Origin: CAVQZA01 sp963724805
Lineage (GTDB): Bacteria; Actinomycetota; Thermoleophilia; Gaiellales; Gaiellaceae
Assembly (NCBI GenBank): GCA_963724805.1
Contig: CAVRWA010000016.1
Coordinates: 1-64,000, forward strand
Reading direction: 5' to 3'
Length of the DNA stretch: 64,000 bases
How positions within the stretch are numbered: position 1 is the stretch's first letter; every line of letters begins with the position of its first letter. A model generated the notes under the pieces. That model did not search any database. It was not told the origin of the DNA and saw nothing but the letters and a program-made list of their open reading frames with translations. The position numbers and the translations under genes are program-made. Shown here piece after piece: positions 34,421-42,485 of this stretch.

Positions 34421-34527
34421 GAAGTGCCGCCCGGCAACTACAACTGTTCTTGCGTCTGCTCCGTTGCGACGGGAGCAGACGGAACACTTCGAACGACCGG
34501 GACGGCCCCGATGCGGCGGGGGTCGTC
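34421..34527 (+). ncRNA. Candidate structured RNA with terminator hairpin
   Basis: GAAGTG (34421-34426) pairs with CACTTC (34485-34490), enclosing CCGGCAAC (34431-34438) and a 10-bp hairpin CGTCTGCTCC/GGAGCAGACG around GTTGCGAC. Ten bases later GACGGCCCC-GATGCGGC-GGGGGTCGTC (34501-34527) forms a terminator-like hairpin followed by CCCCCC. The same CCGGCAAC box and GATGCGGC loop occur at 6715-6782. It could be a small RNA or a leader of the 39-codon ORF downstream; no known class fits. Confidence 0.35.
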
Positions 34528-34544
34528 CCCCCTCCAGTGCGGCT

Positions 34545-34664
34545 ATGCGACTCGACCAGAACACCCATGCGCTCGTGCTCTCGACGGCCTTCCTCACGTC
34601 GGTCAGCTTCGCGATCTTCGCGATGAACCTGATCGCGCTCGTCCTGGGCCACCTGCTCGCCTAG
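34545..34664 (+). CDS. Small single-helix membrane protein
   Basis: 39 aa with a polar start (MRLDQNTHALVL) and one strong transmembrane helix (LTSVSFAIFAMNLIALVLGH). It follows the structured RNA by 17 bp and precedes a convergent membrane-protein gene. Codon use is like the genome. Small enough to be chance, but the hydrophobic pattern and the leader make it plausible. Confidence 0.4.
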   Translation: MRLDQNTHALVLSTAFLTSVSFAIFAMNLIALVLGHLLA

Positions 34665-34682
34665 GGCGGGCGAGGCGGAGGC

Positions 34683-35075
34683 TCAGCCCTCGCGGCGCTC
34701 GACGCGCCGCGCCCGGATCTTGCGGCGGCCGACCATGTCGGCGAGCGCAGTCGAGATCCAGATGATCAGGGTCGCGAGCACGACCGTGCTCACGCCGTGG
34801 ATCGACAGTCCCGACACGAAGACGTCGATGATGATCAGCGCGACGACCGTCGAAGCGAGGGCGAGCAGCCCGGCCGTGGCGACCGAGGGCTGGCGGATGA
34901 GAATGCGGAGCGCGATGAAGTTGACGACCCAGTGCACGACCCAGAAGAGGAGGGTCGAGACGACGATAGCCTTCGAGCTCGCCGAGAAGCCGCTGAGGAG
35001 CGCGACCGAGAGGACGATGCCGACGAAGATGCCCGCCAGCGAGGCGGCGAGCCGGATCCCCCACCGGGCGAGCAT
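34683..35075 (-). CDS. Four-helix membrane protein
   Basis: 130 aa with four predicted helices (LAASLAGIFVGIVLSVALL, VVSTLLFWVVHWVVNFIALR, GLLALASTVVALIIIDVFV, VSTVVLATLIIWISTALADM) and a strongly basic C-terminus (GRRKIRARRVERREG), so the tail is cytoplasmic. It resembles the small 4-TM 'phage holin superfamily IV'-like actinobacterial proteins of unknown role. ATG 35075 is used; an upstream ATG would add a non-hydrophobic stretch. Divergent from the SARP-like regulator. Confidence 0.7.
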   Translation of the reverse strand: MLARWGIRLAASLAGIFVGIVLSVALLSGFSASSKAIVVSTLLFWVVHWVVNFIALRILIRQPSVATAGLLALASTVVALIIIDVFVSGLSIHGVSTVVLATLIIWISTALADMVGRRKIRARRVERREG

Positions 35076-35219
35076 CGACTGATCGTAACGCAGTATTGAC
35101 TCGCGGTCGCCGAGGTGGCATTGATATCGGCCAAGCAACGCCGGGGGCGGTGTGCGTGGGGCCACCAAACCGTTGCTGCGGCCGGGCTACCTGCACTGCG
35201 CCGAGCGGGTGGGCGCCGC

Positions 35220-35912
35220 ATGATCGAGCTCCAGCTGCTCGACCGGTTCGAGGTGAGGCGTGACGGCGAGCTCGTCGCACTGCCGCAGAGCGCCCAGCGC
35301 CTGGCGGCGTTCCTGGCTCTCCACGAGCGCCCGCTGCAGCGGATCTACGTCGCCGGCAGCCTGTGGCTCGAGTCGACGGAGGAGCACGCGAACGCGAGCC
35401 TCCGCTCCACCCTCTGGCGGCTTGGCCGCCAGGACTGCCTCCTGATCGACGCGAACGGGAGCCTCGTCCGGCTCGCACCCGGCGTCGAGGTCGACCTGCA
35501 CGAGGCGCAGGAGCGGGCACGCTCCGTGCTCCGCGGCGGCCGCGTCACCCCCCTCGGCCTCGATTGCCTCTGTCGCGCAGGCGAGCTCTTGCCGCATTGG
35601 TACGACGACTGGGTCGTGATCGAGCGGGAGCGGTTCCGCCAGCTGCGCCTGCACGCACTCGATGCGGTCTGCGAGTCCCTCACCGCCGCCGGCCGCTACG
35701 CCGCCGCCGTCGAGGCCGGCCACGCCGCGGTCGCCGCCGAGCCGCTGCGCGAGAGCGCCCACCGCCTCCTGATCCTGGCCTATCTCGCGGAGGGAAACCG
35801 CAGCGAGGCGACCCGCCAGTACCGCTCCTTCCGCGAACTGCTGAAGGCAGAGCTCGGCCTGGCGCCCTCGCCACAGCTCGAGGAGCTCGTCGCACCGCTT
35901 CCGGTTTGGTGA
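35220..35912 (+). CDS. SARP/BTAD-type transcriptional activator
   Basis: 230 aa. Residues 1-90 look like a winged-helix OmpR-type DNA-binding domain in SARP style (IELQLLDRFEVRRDGELVAL, then NASLRSTLWRLGRQ). Residues 95-228 are the BTAD helical repeat domain: VDLHEAQERAR, HWYDDWVVIERERFRQLRLH, YAAAVEAGHAAVAAEPLRES, and a final RSFRELLKAELGLAPSPQLE, which is very characteristic. Short SARPs like this often activate nearby specialised-metabolite genes; a RiPP operon begins about 3.5 kb downstream, so a regulatory link is possible but unproven. Confidence 0.85.
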   Translation: MIELQLLDRFEVRRDGELVALPQSAQRLAAFLALHERPLQRIYVAGSLWLESTEEHANASLRSTLWRLGRQDCLLIDANGSLVRLAPGVEVDLHEAQERARSVLRGGRVTPLGLDCLCRAGELLPHWYDDWVVIERERFRQLRLHALDAVCESLTAAGRYAAAVEAGHAAVAAEPLRESAHRLLILAYLAEGNRSEATRQYRSFRELLKAELGLAPSPQLEELVAPLPVW

Positions 35913-35980
35913 CGCGGCGGTGACGGCGCGGGGTCATCATTCCGGGCGCGATGACCCCGGACGACGGGCGTGCAGGCGTG

Positions 35981-36148
35981 ATGATCGTTCGCATCTGGGT
36001 CGAACAGGCCCATGAGCGGAGCCTGCGCGCGCGGCTGACGGAGTCGAGCGACCTGTCCTCGCCGGAGCAGACGACACGCACCGCCGCGAGCGTCGAGGAG
36101 GTGGTCGAGATCGTGCGGCGTTGGGCAGAGCAGTTTGCCGAGCCCTGA
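35981..36148 (+). CDS. Small conserved-type hypothetical protein
   Basis: About 55 aa: MIVRIWVEQAHERSLRARLT, then a polar loop and a C-terminal helix EEVVEIVRRWAEQF. The pattern (beta strand, Arg-rich turn, helix) looks like a real small alpha/beta protein. An in-frame ATG at 35951 would add ten residues. It lies 53 bp before the cyclase gene and could be cotranscribed. No function known. Confidence 0.55.
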   Translation: MIVRIWVEQAHERSLRARLTESSDLSSPEQTTRTAASVEEVVEIVRRWAEQFAEP

Positions 36149-36201
36149 TTGCTCGAGGGAATCCACGACGGATCGCCGGTTGACGGTCGTAAACTCCGAC
36201 G

Positions 36202-39200
36202 ATGCTCTCCTGTCCCCGATGCGGTGAGGAGAACCTCGAGCCTGCGCGCTTCTGCAGCGCGTGCGGCGGGCCGCTCGCCACGGAGGGTCCGTCCTTCGAG
36301 GTCAGGAAGACGGTCACGATTCTCTTCTGCGACCTGACCGGCTCGACGAGCCTCGGCGAGTCGCAGGACCCGGAGCAGCTGCGGCGGGTCATGTCCCGCT
36401 ACTACGAGGAGGCGCGTGCCGTGCTCGAGCGGCACGGAGGCCAGGTGGAGAAGTTCATCGGCGACGCCGTGATGGCCGTGTTCGGGATACCGGTCCTGCA
36501 CGAGGACGATGCGCTGCGCGCGCTGAGGGCCGCCCTCGAGCTGCGCCAGGCGCTCGTGGTCCTGAACGAGGAGCTCGACCGCTCGTTCGGCGTGCGGCTC
36601 GGGGTTCGCACCGGCGTCAACAGCGGCGAGGTGATCGCCGGCGACCCGTCGCGCGGCCACGCCTTCGTGTCGGGCGATGCGGTCAACGTTGCCCAGCGCC
36701 TCGAGGGCGCGGCTGCGGAGGGCGAGATCCTGATCGGGGAGCCGACCTATCAGCTCGCCCGCGACGCGATCCGCGCCGAGGTGGTCGAGCCGCTGCAGCT
36801 GAAGGGGAAGCTGGACCGGGTCCGTGCCTACCGCCTGCTCGACGTGACTTCCGCTGTCCTGCCGCGCGCACGCAGGTTCGACTCGCCGATGGTCGGACGC
36901 GACGGCGAGCTGTCGCTGCTCGAGGACGCGTTCGCGCGCTCGGTCCGCGAGCGGTCGTGCCACCTGTTCACCCTGCTCGGCTCGGCCGGGGTCGGCAAGT
37001 CGCGGCTCCTCTGGGAGGCGTTGCGGAACATCGGCGCCGACGCAGAGGTGCTGAGTGCGGCCTGTCTGCCGTACGGCGAGGGGATCACCTTCTGGCCCGT
37101 TCGCCAGATCGTGAAGCAGGCTACCGGTCTCACGGAGGAGGACGAGCCCGAGGAGGCGCTCGCGAAGATCGTCGCCGTCCTGGCGGGAGACGACTCGCCT
37201 CAGCTCGTCGCCGAGCGCGTCGCAGACGTGATCGGCGTGACCGAGGCGGTGGGGACCGCGGAAGAGGGCTTCTGGGCCGTACGCAGGCTGTTCGAGGCGA
37301 TCGCGCGCCGGACGCCGCTGATCGTCGTGTTCGACGACCTCAACTGGAGCGAGCCGACCCTCCTCGATCTGATCGAGCACGTCGCCGAATACGCGCACGA
37401 CACGCCGATCCTGCTGGTTTGCCTGTCCCGCCCCGAGCTCCTCGACGTGCGGCGGGGCTGGAGCGGCGGCAAGAAGAATGCCACCACGATCTTCCTCGAG
37501 CCTCTCTCCGAGCGCGAGGCGGACGCGCTGATCGACAACCTGATCGGCGAGGTCTCGCTCCCGAGGGAGGTGCGCGAGCGCATCCAGAGCTCCTCGGCGG
37601 GCAACCCGCTCTTCGTGGAGGAGATGTTCAGCATGCTGATCGACGACGGGCTCCTGCGAAGCGAGGACGATCACTGGGAGGCGGTCGGCGATCTCTCCGA
37701 GGTGCGCGTGCCGCCTTCGATCCAGCTCCTGCTCGCGACGCGTCTCGACCAGCTCGCGGCCGGTGAGCGGCGCGTGCTCGAGCGCGCGGCGGTCGAGGGC
37801 AACGTCTTCCACCTCGGCGCGGTCGAGGCGCTCGCCTCGGACGAGGAGCGTGCCGGCGTCGCCTCGTGCCTCGCCGGCCTCGTCCGCAAGGAGCTCGTCC
37901 GCCCGTACCGGGCGACGTACGCGGGAGAGGAAGGGTTCGCGTTCCGGCACCCGTTGATCCGCGACGCGACGTACGACGCGCTGCCGAAGCTCGTTCGCGG
38001 CGACCTGCACGAAGGTCACGTCGCCTGGCTCGAGAGCCGCGCCGGCGAGGCCGAGGAGCTCCTCGGCTACCACCTGGAGCAGGCGTTTCGCTACCGGAGC
38101 GAGCTCGGCACGACCTCGGCCCACGACGCAGAGCTGGGCGCGCGCGCCTCGCGGCTGCTGGCCTCCTCGGGGAGACGCGCACTTGCACGGGGCGACATGT
38201 CCGCCGCCGTCGAGCTGCTCGACCGTGCGCTCGCACTCCGCGACGATGAGTCGGGCCTCGAGCTCCTGCCCGAGCTCGGGGCCGCCCTCCGGGAGTCGGG
38301 CCAGCTCGCCCGCGCCGAGGAAGTGCTCGCCGCGGTGCCGGAGCGGGCGCGGCGGGCGGGGAAGCCCGGGATCGCGCTCGCCGGGCTCGTCGAGCGCGCA
38401 GCGCTCCTCTTCCTCAGCGATCCCGTCCAGACGGACCAGCTGCTCGAGGAGATCGAGGGTGCCGTCGCGGGGCTCGACGAGCTCGGCGACGATCGTGCGC
38501 TCGCCGTCGCGTGGACTCTGATCGCGCTGCGCTTCGGCCTCTGGAAGGGGCAGGTCGCCCGTGGCGAGGAGTCGTTGAACCGAGCGCTCGTACATGCCCG
38601 TCGCGCAGGCGACCGGCGGCAGGAGGCGACGATCCTGGGACAGCTCTGCTTCGCGGCCTGGGCCGGGCCGACCCCGGTGTCCGAAGGCATCGCGCGGTGT
38701 CAGGCGATCCTCGCAGAGTCGGGCGGCGATTCGCTGGTCGGCGCGAGCGTCGCACGATACCTCGCTCCACTCGAGGCCCGCCAGGGTCGGTTCGCCGAGG
38801 CGCGAGAGCTCGCCGATCGGGCCCGAGCGACCTACGAGGAGTTCGGCATGCCGCTCCTGGGGCAGGCTGCGACCGTCCTCGCCTACGGCGACGTCGAGAT
38901 CCTCGCCGGTGACTACGACGCCGCCGAGCGGGAGCTTCGCAAGGGCTGGATCGCCCTCGAGGAGATCGGGGAGCGCGGGTACTCGTCGAGCATCGCCGCA
39001 TTTCTCGGCCGGGCGCTCTACGGGCAGGGGCGGCTCGACGAGGCCGAGGAGATCGCGCTGACAGCACAGGAGCGGGCGGCGGCGGACGATGTCTGGTCCC
39101 AGGCGCTGGCGCTCGGAACGCGGGCGAAGGTCCTCGCGCGGAGGGGCTCGTACGCCGAGGGGGAGCTGCTCGCGCGCGACGCGGTCGCGCGGGTCGAAGC

Positions 39201-39423
39201 CACCGACGCGACCGATCTCCACGGGACGGCGCTCCTCGATCGCGCAACGGTGCTCCTGCTGGCAGGTCTCGACCAGGAGGCGGCGTCGTGCGCCGCCGGG
39301 GCATTGGAGCTCTTCGAGCGGAAGGGAAACGAGGTCGCGGGCGGCCGGGCCCGCGAGGCCCTCGCCCGCGCCGGTGCGCCGGCTACTCGGGCCTCGGAAG
39401 ATCGAGGCGGTCGAACATCGTGA
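36202..39423 (+). CDS. Class III nucleotide cyclase-AAA ATPase-TPR signalling protein
   Basis: 1073 aa. Residues 1-30 are a zinc ribbon (CPRCGEEN...FCSACGGPL). Residues 35-195 are an adenylate/guanylate cyclase domain: TILFCDLTGSTSLGES and EKFIGDAVMAVFG carry the two metal-binding Asp residues, and SGDAVNVAQRLEGAA is also conserved. Residues 225-500 are an AAA/STAND NTPase with Walker A (GSAGVGKSRLL) and Walker B (LIVVFDDLNWSEPT). The remainder is TPR-like helical repeats. Such proteins are large cytoplasmic sensors whose cyclase activity is not always retained. Its 3' end overlaps the convergent borosin methyltransferase gene by 41 bp, and a close but broken paralogue lies at 45.7-48.9 kb. 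Confidence 0.9.
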   Translation: MLSCPRCGEENLEPARFCSACGGPLATEGPSFEVRKTVTILFCDLTGSTSLGESQDPEQLRRVMSRYYEEARAVLERHGGQVEKFIGDAVMAVFGIPVLHEDDALRALRAALELRQALVVLNEELDRSFGVRLGVRTGVNSGEVIAGDPSRGHAFVSGDAVNVAQRLEGAAAEGEILIGEPTYQLARDAIRAEVVEPLQLKGKLDRVRAYRLLDVTSAVLPRARRFDSPMVGRDGELSLLEDAFARSVRERSCHLFTLLGSAGVGKSRLLWEALRNIGADAEVLSAACLPYGEGITFWPVRQIVKQATGLTEEDEPEEALAKIVAVLAGDDSPQLVAERVADVIGVTEAVGTAEEGFWAVRRLFEAIARRTPLIVVFDDLNWSEPTLLDLIEHVAEYAHDTPILLVCLSRPELLDVRRGWSGGKKNATTIFLEPLSEREADALIDNLIGEVSLPREVRERIQSSSAGNPLFVEEMFSMLIDDGLLRSEDDHWEAVGDLSEVRVPPSIQLLLATRLDQLAAGERRVLERAAVEGNVFHLGAVEALASDEERAGVASCLAGLVRKELVRPYRATYAGEEGFAFRHPLIRDATYDALPKLVRGDLHEGHVAWLESRAGEAEELLGYHLEQAFRYRSELGTTSAHDAELGARASRLLASSGRRALARGDMSAAVELLDRALALRDDESGLELLPELGAALRESGQLARAEEVLAAVPERARRAGKPGIALAGLVERAALLFLSDPVQTDQLLEEIEGAVAGLDELGDDRALAVAWTLIALRFGLWKGQVARGEESLNRALVHARRAGDRRQEATILGQLCFAAWAGPTPVSEGIARCQAILAESGGDSLVGASVARYLAPLEARQGRFAEARELADRARATYEEFGMPLLGQAATVLAYGDVEILAGDYDAAERELRKGWIALEEIGERGYSSSIAAFLGRALYGQGRLDEAEEIALTAQERAAADDVWSQALALGTRAKVLARRGSYAEGELLARDAVARVEATDATDLHGTALLDRATVLLLAGLDQEAASCAAGALELFERKGNEVAGGRAREALARAGAPATRASEDRGGRTS

Positions 39424-40162
39424 GATCGACGACCGGAGGCTCGAGCGCGGGGACGTAGAGCGTCGAGAGCGCGGTGACGTGCTCGGCGGCGAGCTCCGAG
39501 AGCGGCACCGTCCGGACCAGCGGCTCGAAGGCGGGGTACGGCGCGGCCTCGTAGACGGTCACCTCGTGGGAGCCCGGATAGTCCTCGAGCAACCGCTCGA
39601 CGAGGACGGGGAGCCCCGAGGCCTGCGCGCCCGTCGCGGCTGTGTCCCGGCCGACGGTCCCGATCTGCCAGACCACGAGCGCCGCCGTCGGGTCGATGCG
39701 GCGTGCGTGGACGAGGAACTCGGTCGCCTCGTAGCTCTGGCAGCCACGTCGTGAGGGGTCGACGCCCAGGTCGGCGAAGAGGCAGTCCTCGGCCGAGACG
39801 CCGGGCAGCATCCGCGCCGGGAAGCCCTCCTCGCGTGCGCGCCGCACCGCGTCGTGGGACGGCGTGACGAAGACACCGGGATGGCCGTAGAACGCCACAC
39901 AGACCTCGAGGCCCTCGCGCACACGGCGCAGGATCTCCTCGGCCATAGCCTCGTAAGCCGCCGCGCGGCGCTCGCCGACCTCGTAGAACCCGTGCAATGA
40001 GCGCGCGTTCGCGTTGAGGCTCTCGACGAACGTCTTCATCTCGGGCCCGGCCGCGAGGAAGAGCACGAGATCGGCGGACTCGAGCGCGATCCGCGCCTCG
40101 GCGGTGAGCTGGGAGCCGAACTGGATTCCCGTGCCGACGACGGTCAGCGAGCCGCCGTTCAC
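39383..40162 (-). CDS. Borosin-type peptide alpha-N-methyltransferase (split, stand-alone)
   Basis: 259 aa, a tetrapyrrole-methylase-fold SAM enzyme. The motifs are those of borosin backbone N-methyltransferases (OphMA/SonM family, recognised from memory): TVVGTGIQFGSQLT (7-20), VCVAFYGHPGVFVTPSHDAV (88-105), ARMLPGVSAEDCLFADLGVD (116-135) and CQSYEATEFL (141-150). In fungal forms this domain is fused to its substrate; here it ends right after the catalytic domain and a separate candidate precursor gene lies 11 bp upstream. It should iteratively methylate backbone amides of that peptide's core. GTG 40162 places the first beta-strand correctly. It is the last gene of the minus-strand operon. 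Confidence 0.87.
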   Translation of the reverse strand: MNGGSLTVVGTGIQFGSQLTAEARIALESADLVLFLAAGPEMKTFVESLNANARSLHGFYEVGERRAAAYEAMAEEILRRVREGLEVCVAFYGHPGVFVTPSHDAVRRAREEGFPARMLPGVSAEDCLFADLGVDPSRRGCQSYEATEFLVHARRIDPTAALVVWQIGTVGRDTAATGAQASGLPVLVERLLEDYPGSHEVTVYEAAPYPAFEPLVRTVPLSELAAEHVTALSTLYVPALEPPVVDLTMFDRLDLPRPE

Positions 40163-40173
40163 GGATCTTGGAT

Positions 40174-40470
40174 CTAGGTGACCCAGCCGGTGACCCAGAT
40201 GGTGGCTTGCACGGGCCCTGCCGCCGCCGGCGCCCCTGATGACGCCGACGCGATCGCCTGGGCTGTCTCGAAATCGCCGTCCACGAGGATCCTGATCGCT
40301 TCGTCTTTCTCGGCCCCGGCGAACTCCGGGTGGCTGTCGAACCACCCCTCGATCGCCCGCCTCCGGTTCTTGAAGTAATCCGCCAGCAATTCGGGGGTTG
40401 TAGCCAGGGCAGTCAGGAACGCCTTGACCGCAGCATCAACGGGACCGGGGTCCCCTTGGTAGGTGCCCAT
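40174..40470 (-). CDS. Borosin-type precursor peptide
   Basis: 98 aa. ATG 40470 follows GGAGGCGG. Residues 12-75 are a helical leader (VKAFLTALATTPELLADYF, RRRAIEGWF, DEAIRILVDGDFETAQAIA), the pattern of Nif11/borosin-binding domains such as SonA's. A Gly/Ala/Pro linker (SSGAPAAAG) leads to the C-terminal core PVQATIWVTGWVT (86-98), rich in Val, Ile, Thr and Trp, as expected for multiply N-methylated backbones. The gene lies between a B12-radical SAM gene (64 bp upstream) and the N-methyltransferase gene (11 bp downstream). Mature product and processing protease are unknown. Confidence 0.8.
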   Translation of the reverse strand: MGTYQGDPGPVDAAVKAFLTALATTPELLADYFKNRRRAIEGWFDSHPEFAGAEKDEAIRILVDGDFETAQAIASASSGAPAAAGPVQATIWVTGWVT

Positions 40471-40534
40471 CGCCGCCTCCAGTTGCTCAAGTTAGTTACA
40501 AGCGGCACGACTCTACTCCCGGCGTCGAGATGGG

Positions 40535-42484
40535 TCAACATTCGGCAAAGGCCCCGGACACCATGCTGTCGCCCAGGTCAGCGCGGTCGTCCTGCTCCTC
40601 GCGGGCCGGGACGTGGACCGCCACGTTCAGCCACGTCCGCTCGTTCCGGACGATCAGGCGATGCTTCGCGCAGCGCTCGAGGAACGCGACGACCTCCGCC
40701 TCGGAGACGCCGTCCAGCACCACGCTCGGCAGGTGCATCAGCTGGCGGAGCGTCTGCGCCCGGTCGCAGGCGAGGAACACCGCGGCCTTCCAGCCGACGA
40801 GCGCGGCGCGCCCCGGCGCGGCCGCCAGCTCGCGCCGCGTGTCGAGGATGTAGAGCGTCCCGTCCACGTCTTCGTGCATCGCGAGCATCCCGCACGCGGT
40901 GTCGACCATCCATGTCTTCGCGAGCTCCACCGCCTCGCGTGCGTGGACGTCGTCGGTGCGGGCGTCCGCGTAGTCGAAGTCGAAGTAGTAGGCGATCTCC
41001 ATCACCTCGGGCTGCTCGAACGGATAGAGGGTGAGGAACGGGGCCATGGGTCGGATGTTCTCCATCCCGAACGCCTCGGGCTCGGCGTGGTAGGGGCTGA
41101 AGCGGTCTAGCCGGATCGGGCCGTAGCCGGTCGGCGGATCGAGGTGCCAGATCGCCTCGATCAGCTCGACAGTCTCCACGTAGTCGGACGCGGTCTCGCC
41201 CGGGAAGCCGTAGAGGAGGTTCCAGAGCGGCTTCACGCCGTACTCCTTGCACCACTTGAGCAGCTCGATGTTCCGGAAGCCGGTCGTGCCCTTGCGCATC
41301 AGGTCGAGGACGTGGTCGTTCAGGCTCTCGATCCCCGGCTGGATGAAGACGACCCCGGCGTCACGGAGCTGGCGCACGTGCTCCGCGGTGAGGTTTGCCT
41401 TGACCTCCCAGAAGAAGTCGGCGCCGAGCCGCGCCTCAGTCAGCATCGGCAGCACCGACTTGAAGTAGCGCATGTCGAGGATGTCGTCGACGACGCTGAA
41501 CGTCGGCACGCCGTAGCGCTCGCGGAGCTCTGCGATCTCCTCCACCACCCGGTCGGGTGACTTGCTACGGAACGCCATCGTCGCCCCGTTGAGCCCGCAG
41601 AACGTGCAGTGGGAGCGCTCGCCCCACCAGCAGCCGCGCGCCGTCTCGACGAGCAGCAGGGGTGAGACCGCGGCGGCGACCGGGCTCGACCTGAGCTGTT
41701 CGAAGAACGGCTCGTAGTCGGGCACGGGCAGGACGTCGAGATCGGCGATCGAGGCGGCGGGCGCCTTTCCTCCGGCCGGCGGCCGGTCGCGCGACGTGAC
41801 GCCGGCGATCCCGCCGACCCCGGCGCCGCGCCGCCGTGCCTCGAGCACGGCGGGGAACGACTGGTCGGCCTCGCCGGAGAAGGCAAGGTCGACGAACGGG
41901 AAGCGCCGGTGGAGCGCGACCCCCATCTCCTCCTCCCAGTTCGCACCGCCGAACGCGATCGTGAGGTCCGGATGCCTCGCCTTCAGCCGGGCTGCAAGCG
42001 CGAGCGAGGCGATGTTCTGCTGGAACACCGACGTGAAGCCGACCAGGGTGGCGGGCTCCCAGTCGACGGCCTCCAGCACGTGGTCGAGGAACGGCTCCAC
42101 CGCGGCCCGGAGGCGCCAGAGGCGGGCGAGCTGGCCGTCGTCGAGCTGCCAGAGCCCGCGCAAGACGTCCTCGACGTAGGCCGCGTCCCGGTCGGGGTCC
42201 GCTCCGTACAGGGCCTCGGTGAACAGCCAGTCGCCGGCGAACGCCGTGTACGGCACGTCGCCGTTGAGCCAGTTGTACTCCCCGACGCCGACGCGCTCGG
42301 CGAACGGCACCCCGAGGTAGTGCGTCTCGCAGTCGACGCCGAGCCGCCGGCAGTGCGCCTGCAGGAGGCCGAGTGCGAGCGAGGGCCGCTCGAGCGCGCC
42401 GAACGGCATGCTCACGAGCAGGACGTGGTCGCGCCCGACGCGAGCCGGCCGCCGGGCCTGTCGCCGGCGGCCGGCAGTGCTCAC
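40535..42484 (-). CDS. B12-binding radical SAM enzyme, RiPP maturation type (rSAM 1)
   Basis: 649 aa. Residues 20-250 are a B12-binding Rossmann domain (HVLLVSMPFGALERPSLALG, VGFTSVFQQNIASLALA, IAFGGANWEEEMG). The radical SAM core has the cluster ligands Cys285, Cys293 and Cys296 in CWWGERSHCTFC, a C-x7-C-x2-C spacing characteristic of 'ribosomal peptide maturation radical SAM protein 1' (TIGR03975-like), followed by FIQPGIESLND and KPLWNLLYGFPGE. The last 70 residues look like a winged helix. The family includes peptide C-methyltransferases. Its GTG starts one base after the BNR gene's stop, and the borosin precursor follows 64 bp later, so that peptide or the BNR tail may be its substrate. 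Confidence 0.85.
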   Translation of the reverse strand: MSTAGRRRQARRPARVGRDHVLLVSMPFGALERPSLALGLLQAHCRRLGVDCETHYLGVPFAERVGVGEYNWLNGDVPYTAFAGDWLFTEALYGADPDRDAAYVEDVLRGLWQLDDGQLARLWRLRAAVEPFLDHVLEAVDWEPATLVGFTSVFQQNIASLALAARLKARHPDLTIAFGGANWEEEMGVALHRRFPFVDLAFSGEADQSFPAVLEARRRGAGVGGIAGVTSRDRPPAGGKAPAASIADLDVLPVPDYEPFFEQLRSSPVAAAVSPLLLVETARGCWWGERSHCTFCGLNGATMAFRSKSPDRVVEEIAELRERYGVPTFSVVDDILDMRYFKSVLPMLTEARLGADFFWEVKANLTAEHVRQLRDAGVVFIQPGIESLNDHVLDLMRKGTTGFRNIELLKWCKEYGVKPLWNLLYGFPGETASDYVETVELIEAIWHLDPPTGYGPIRLDRFSPYHAEPEAFGMENIRPMAPFLTLYPFEQPEVMEIAYYFDFDYADARTDDVHAREAVELAKTWMVDTACGMLAMHEDVDGTLYILDTRRELAAAPGRAALVGWKAAVFLACDRAQTLRQLMHLPSVVLDGVSEAEVVAFLERCAKHRLIVRNERTWLNVAVHVPAREEQDDRADLGDSMVSGAFAEC

Positions 42485-42485
42485 C

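Noticed and set aside
39383..40162. Cobalamin or siroheme biosynthesis methylase
   Set aside because: The fold is shared, but AFYGHPGVFV, SAEDCLFADLG and CQSYEATEFL are borosin-type and no tetrapyrrole genes are nearby.
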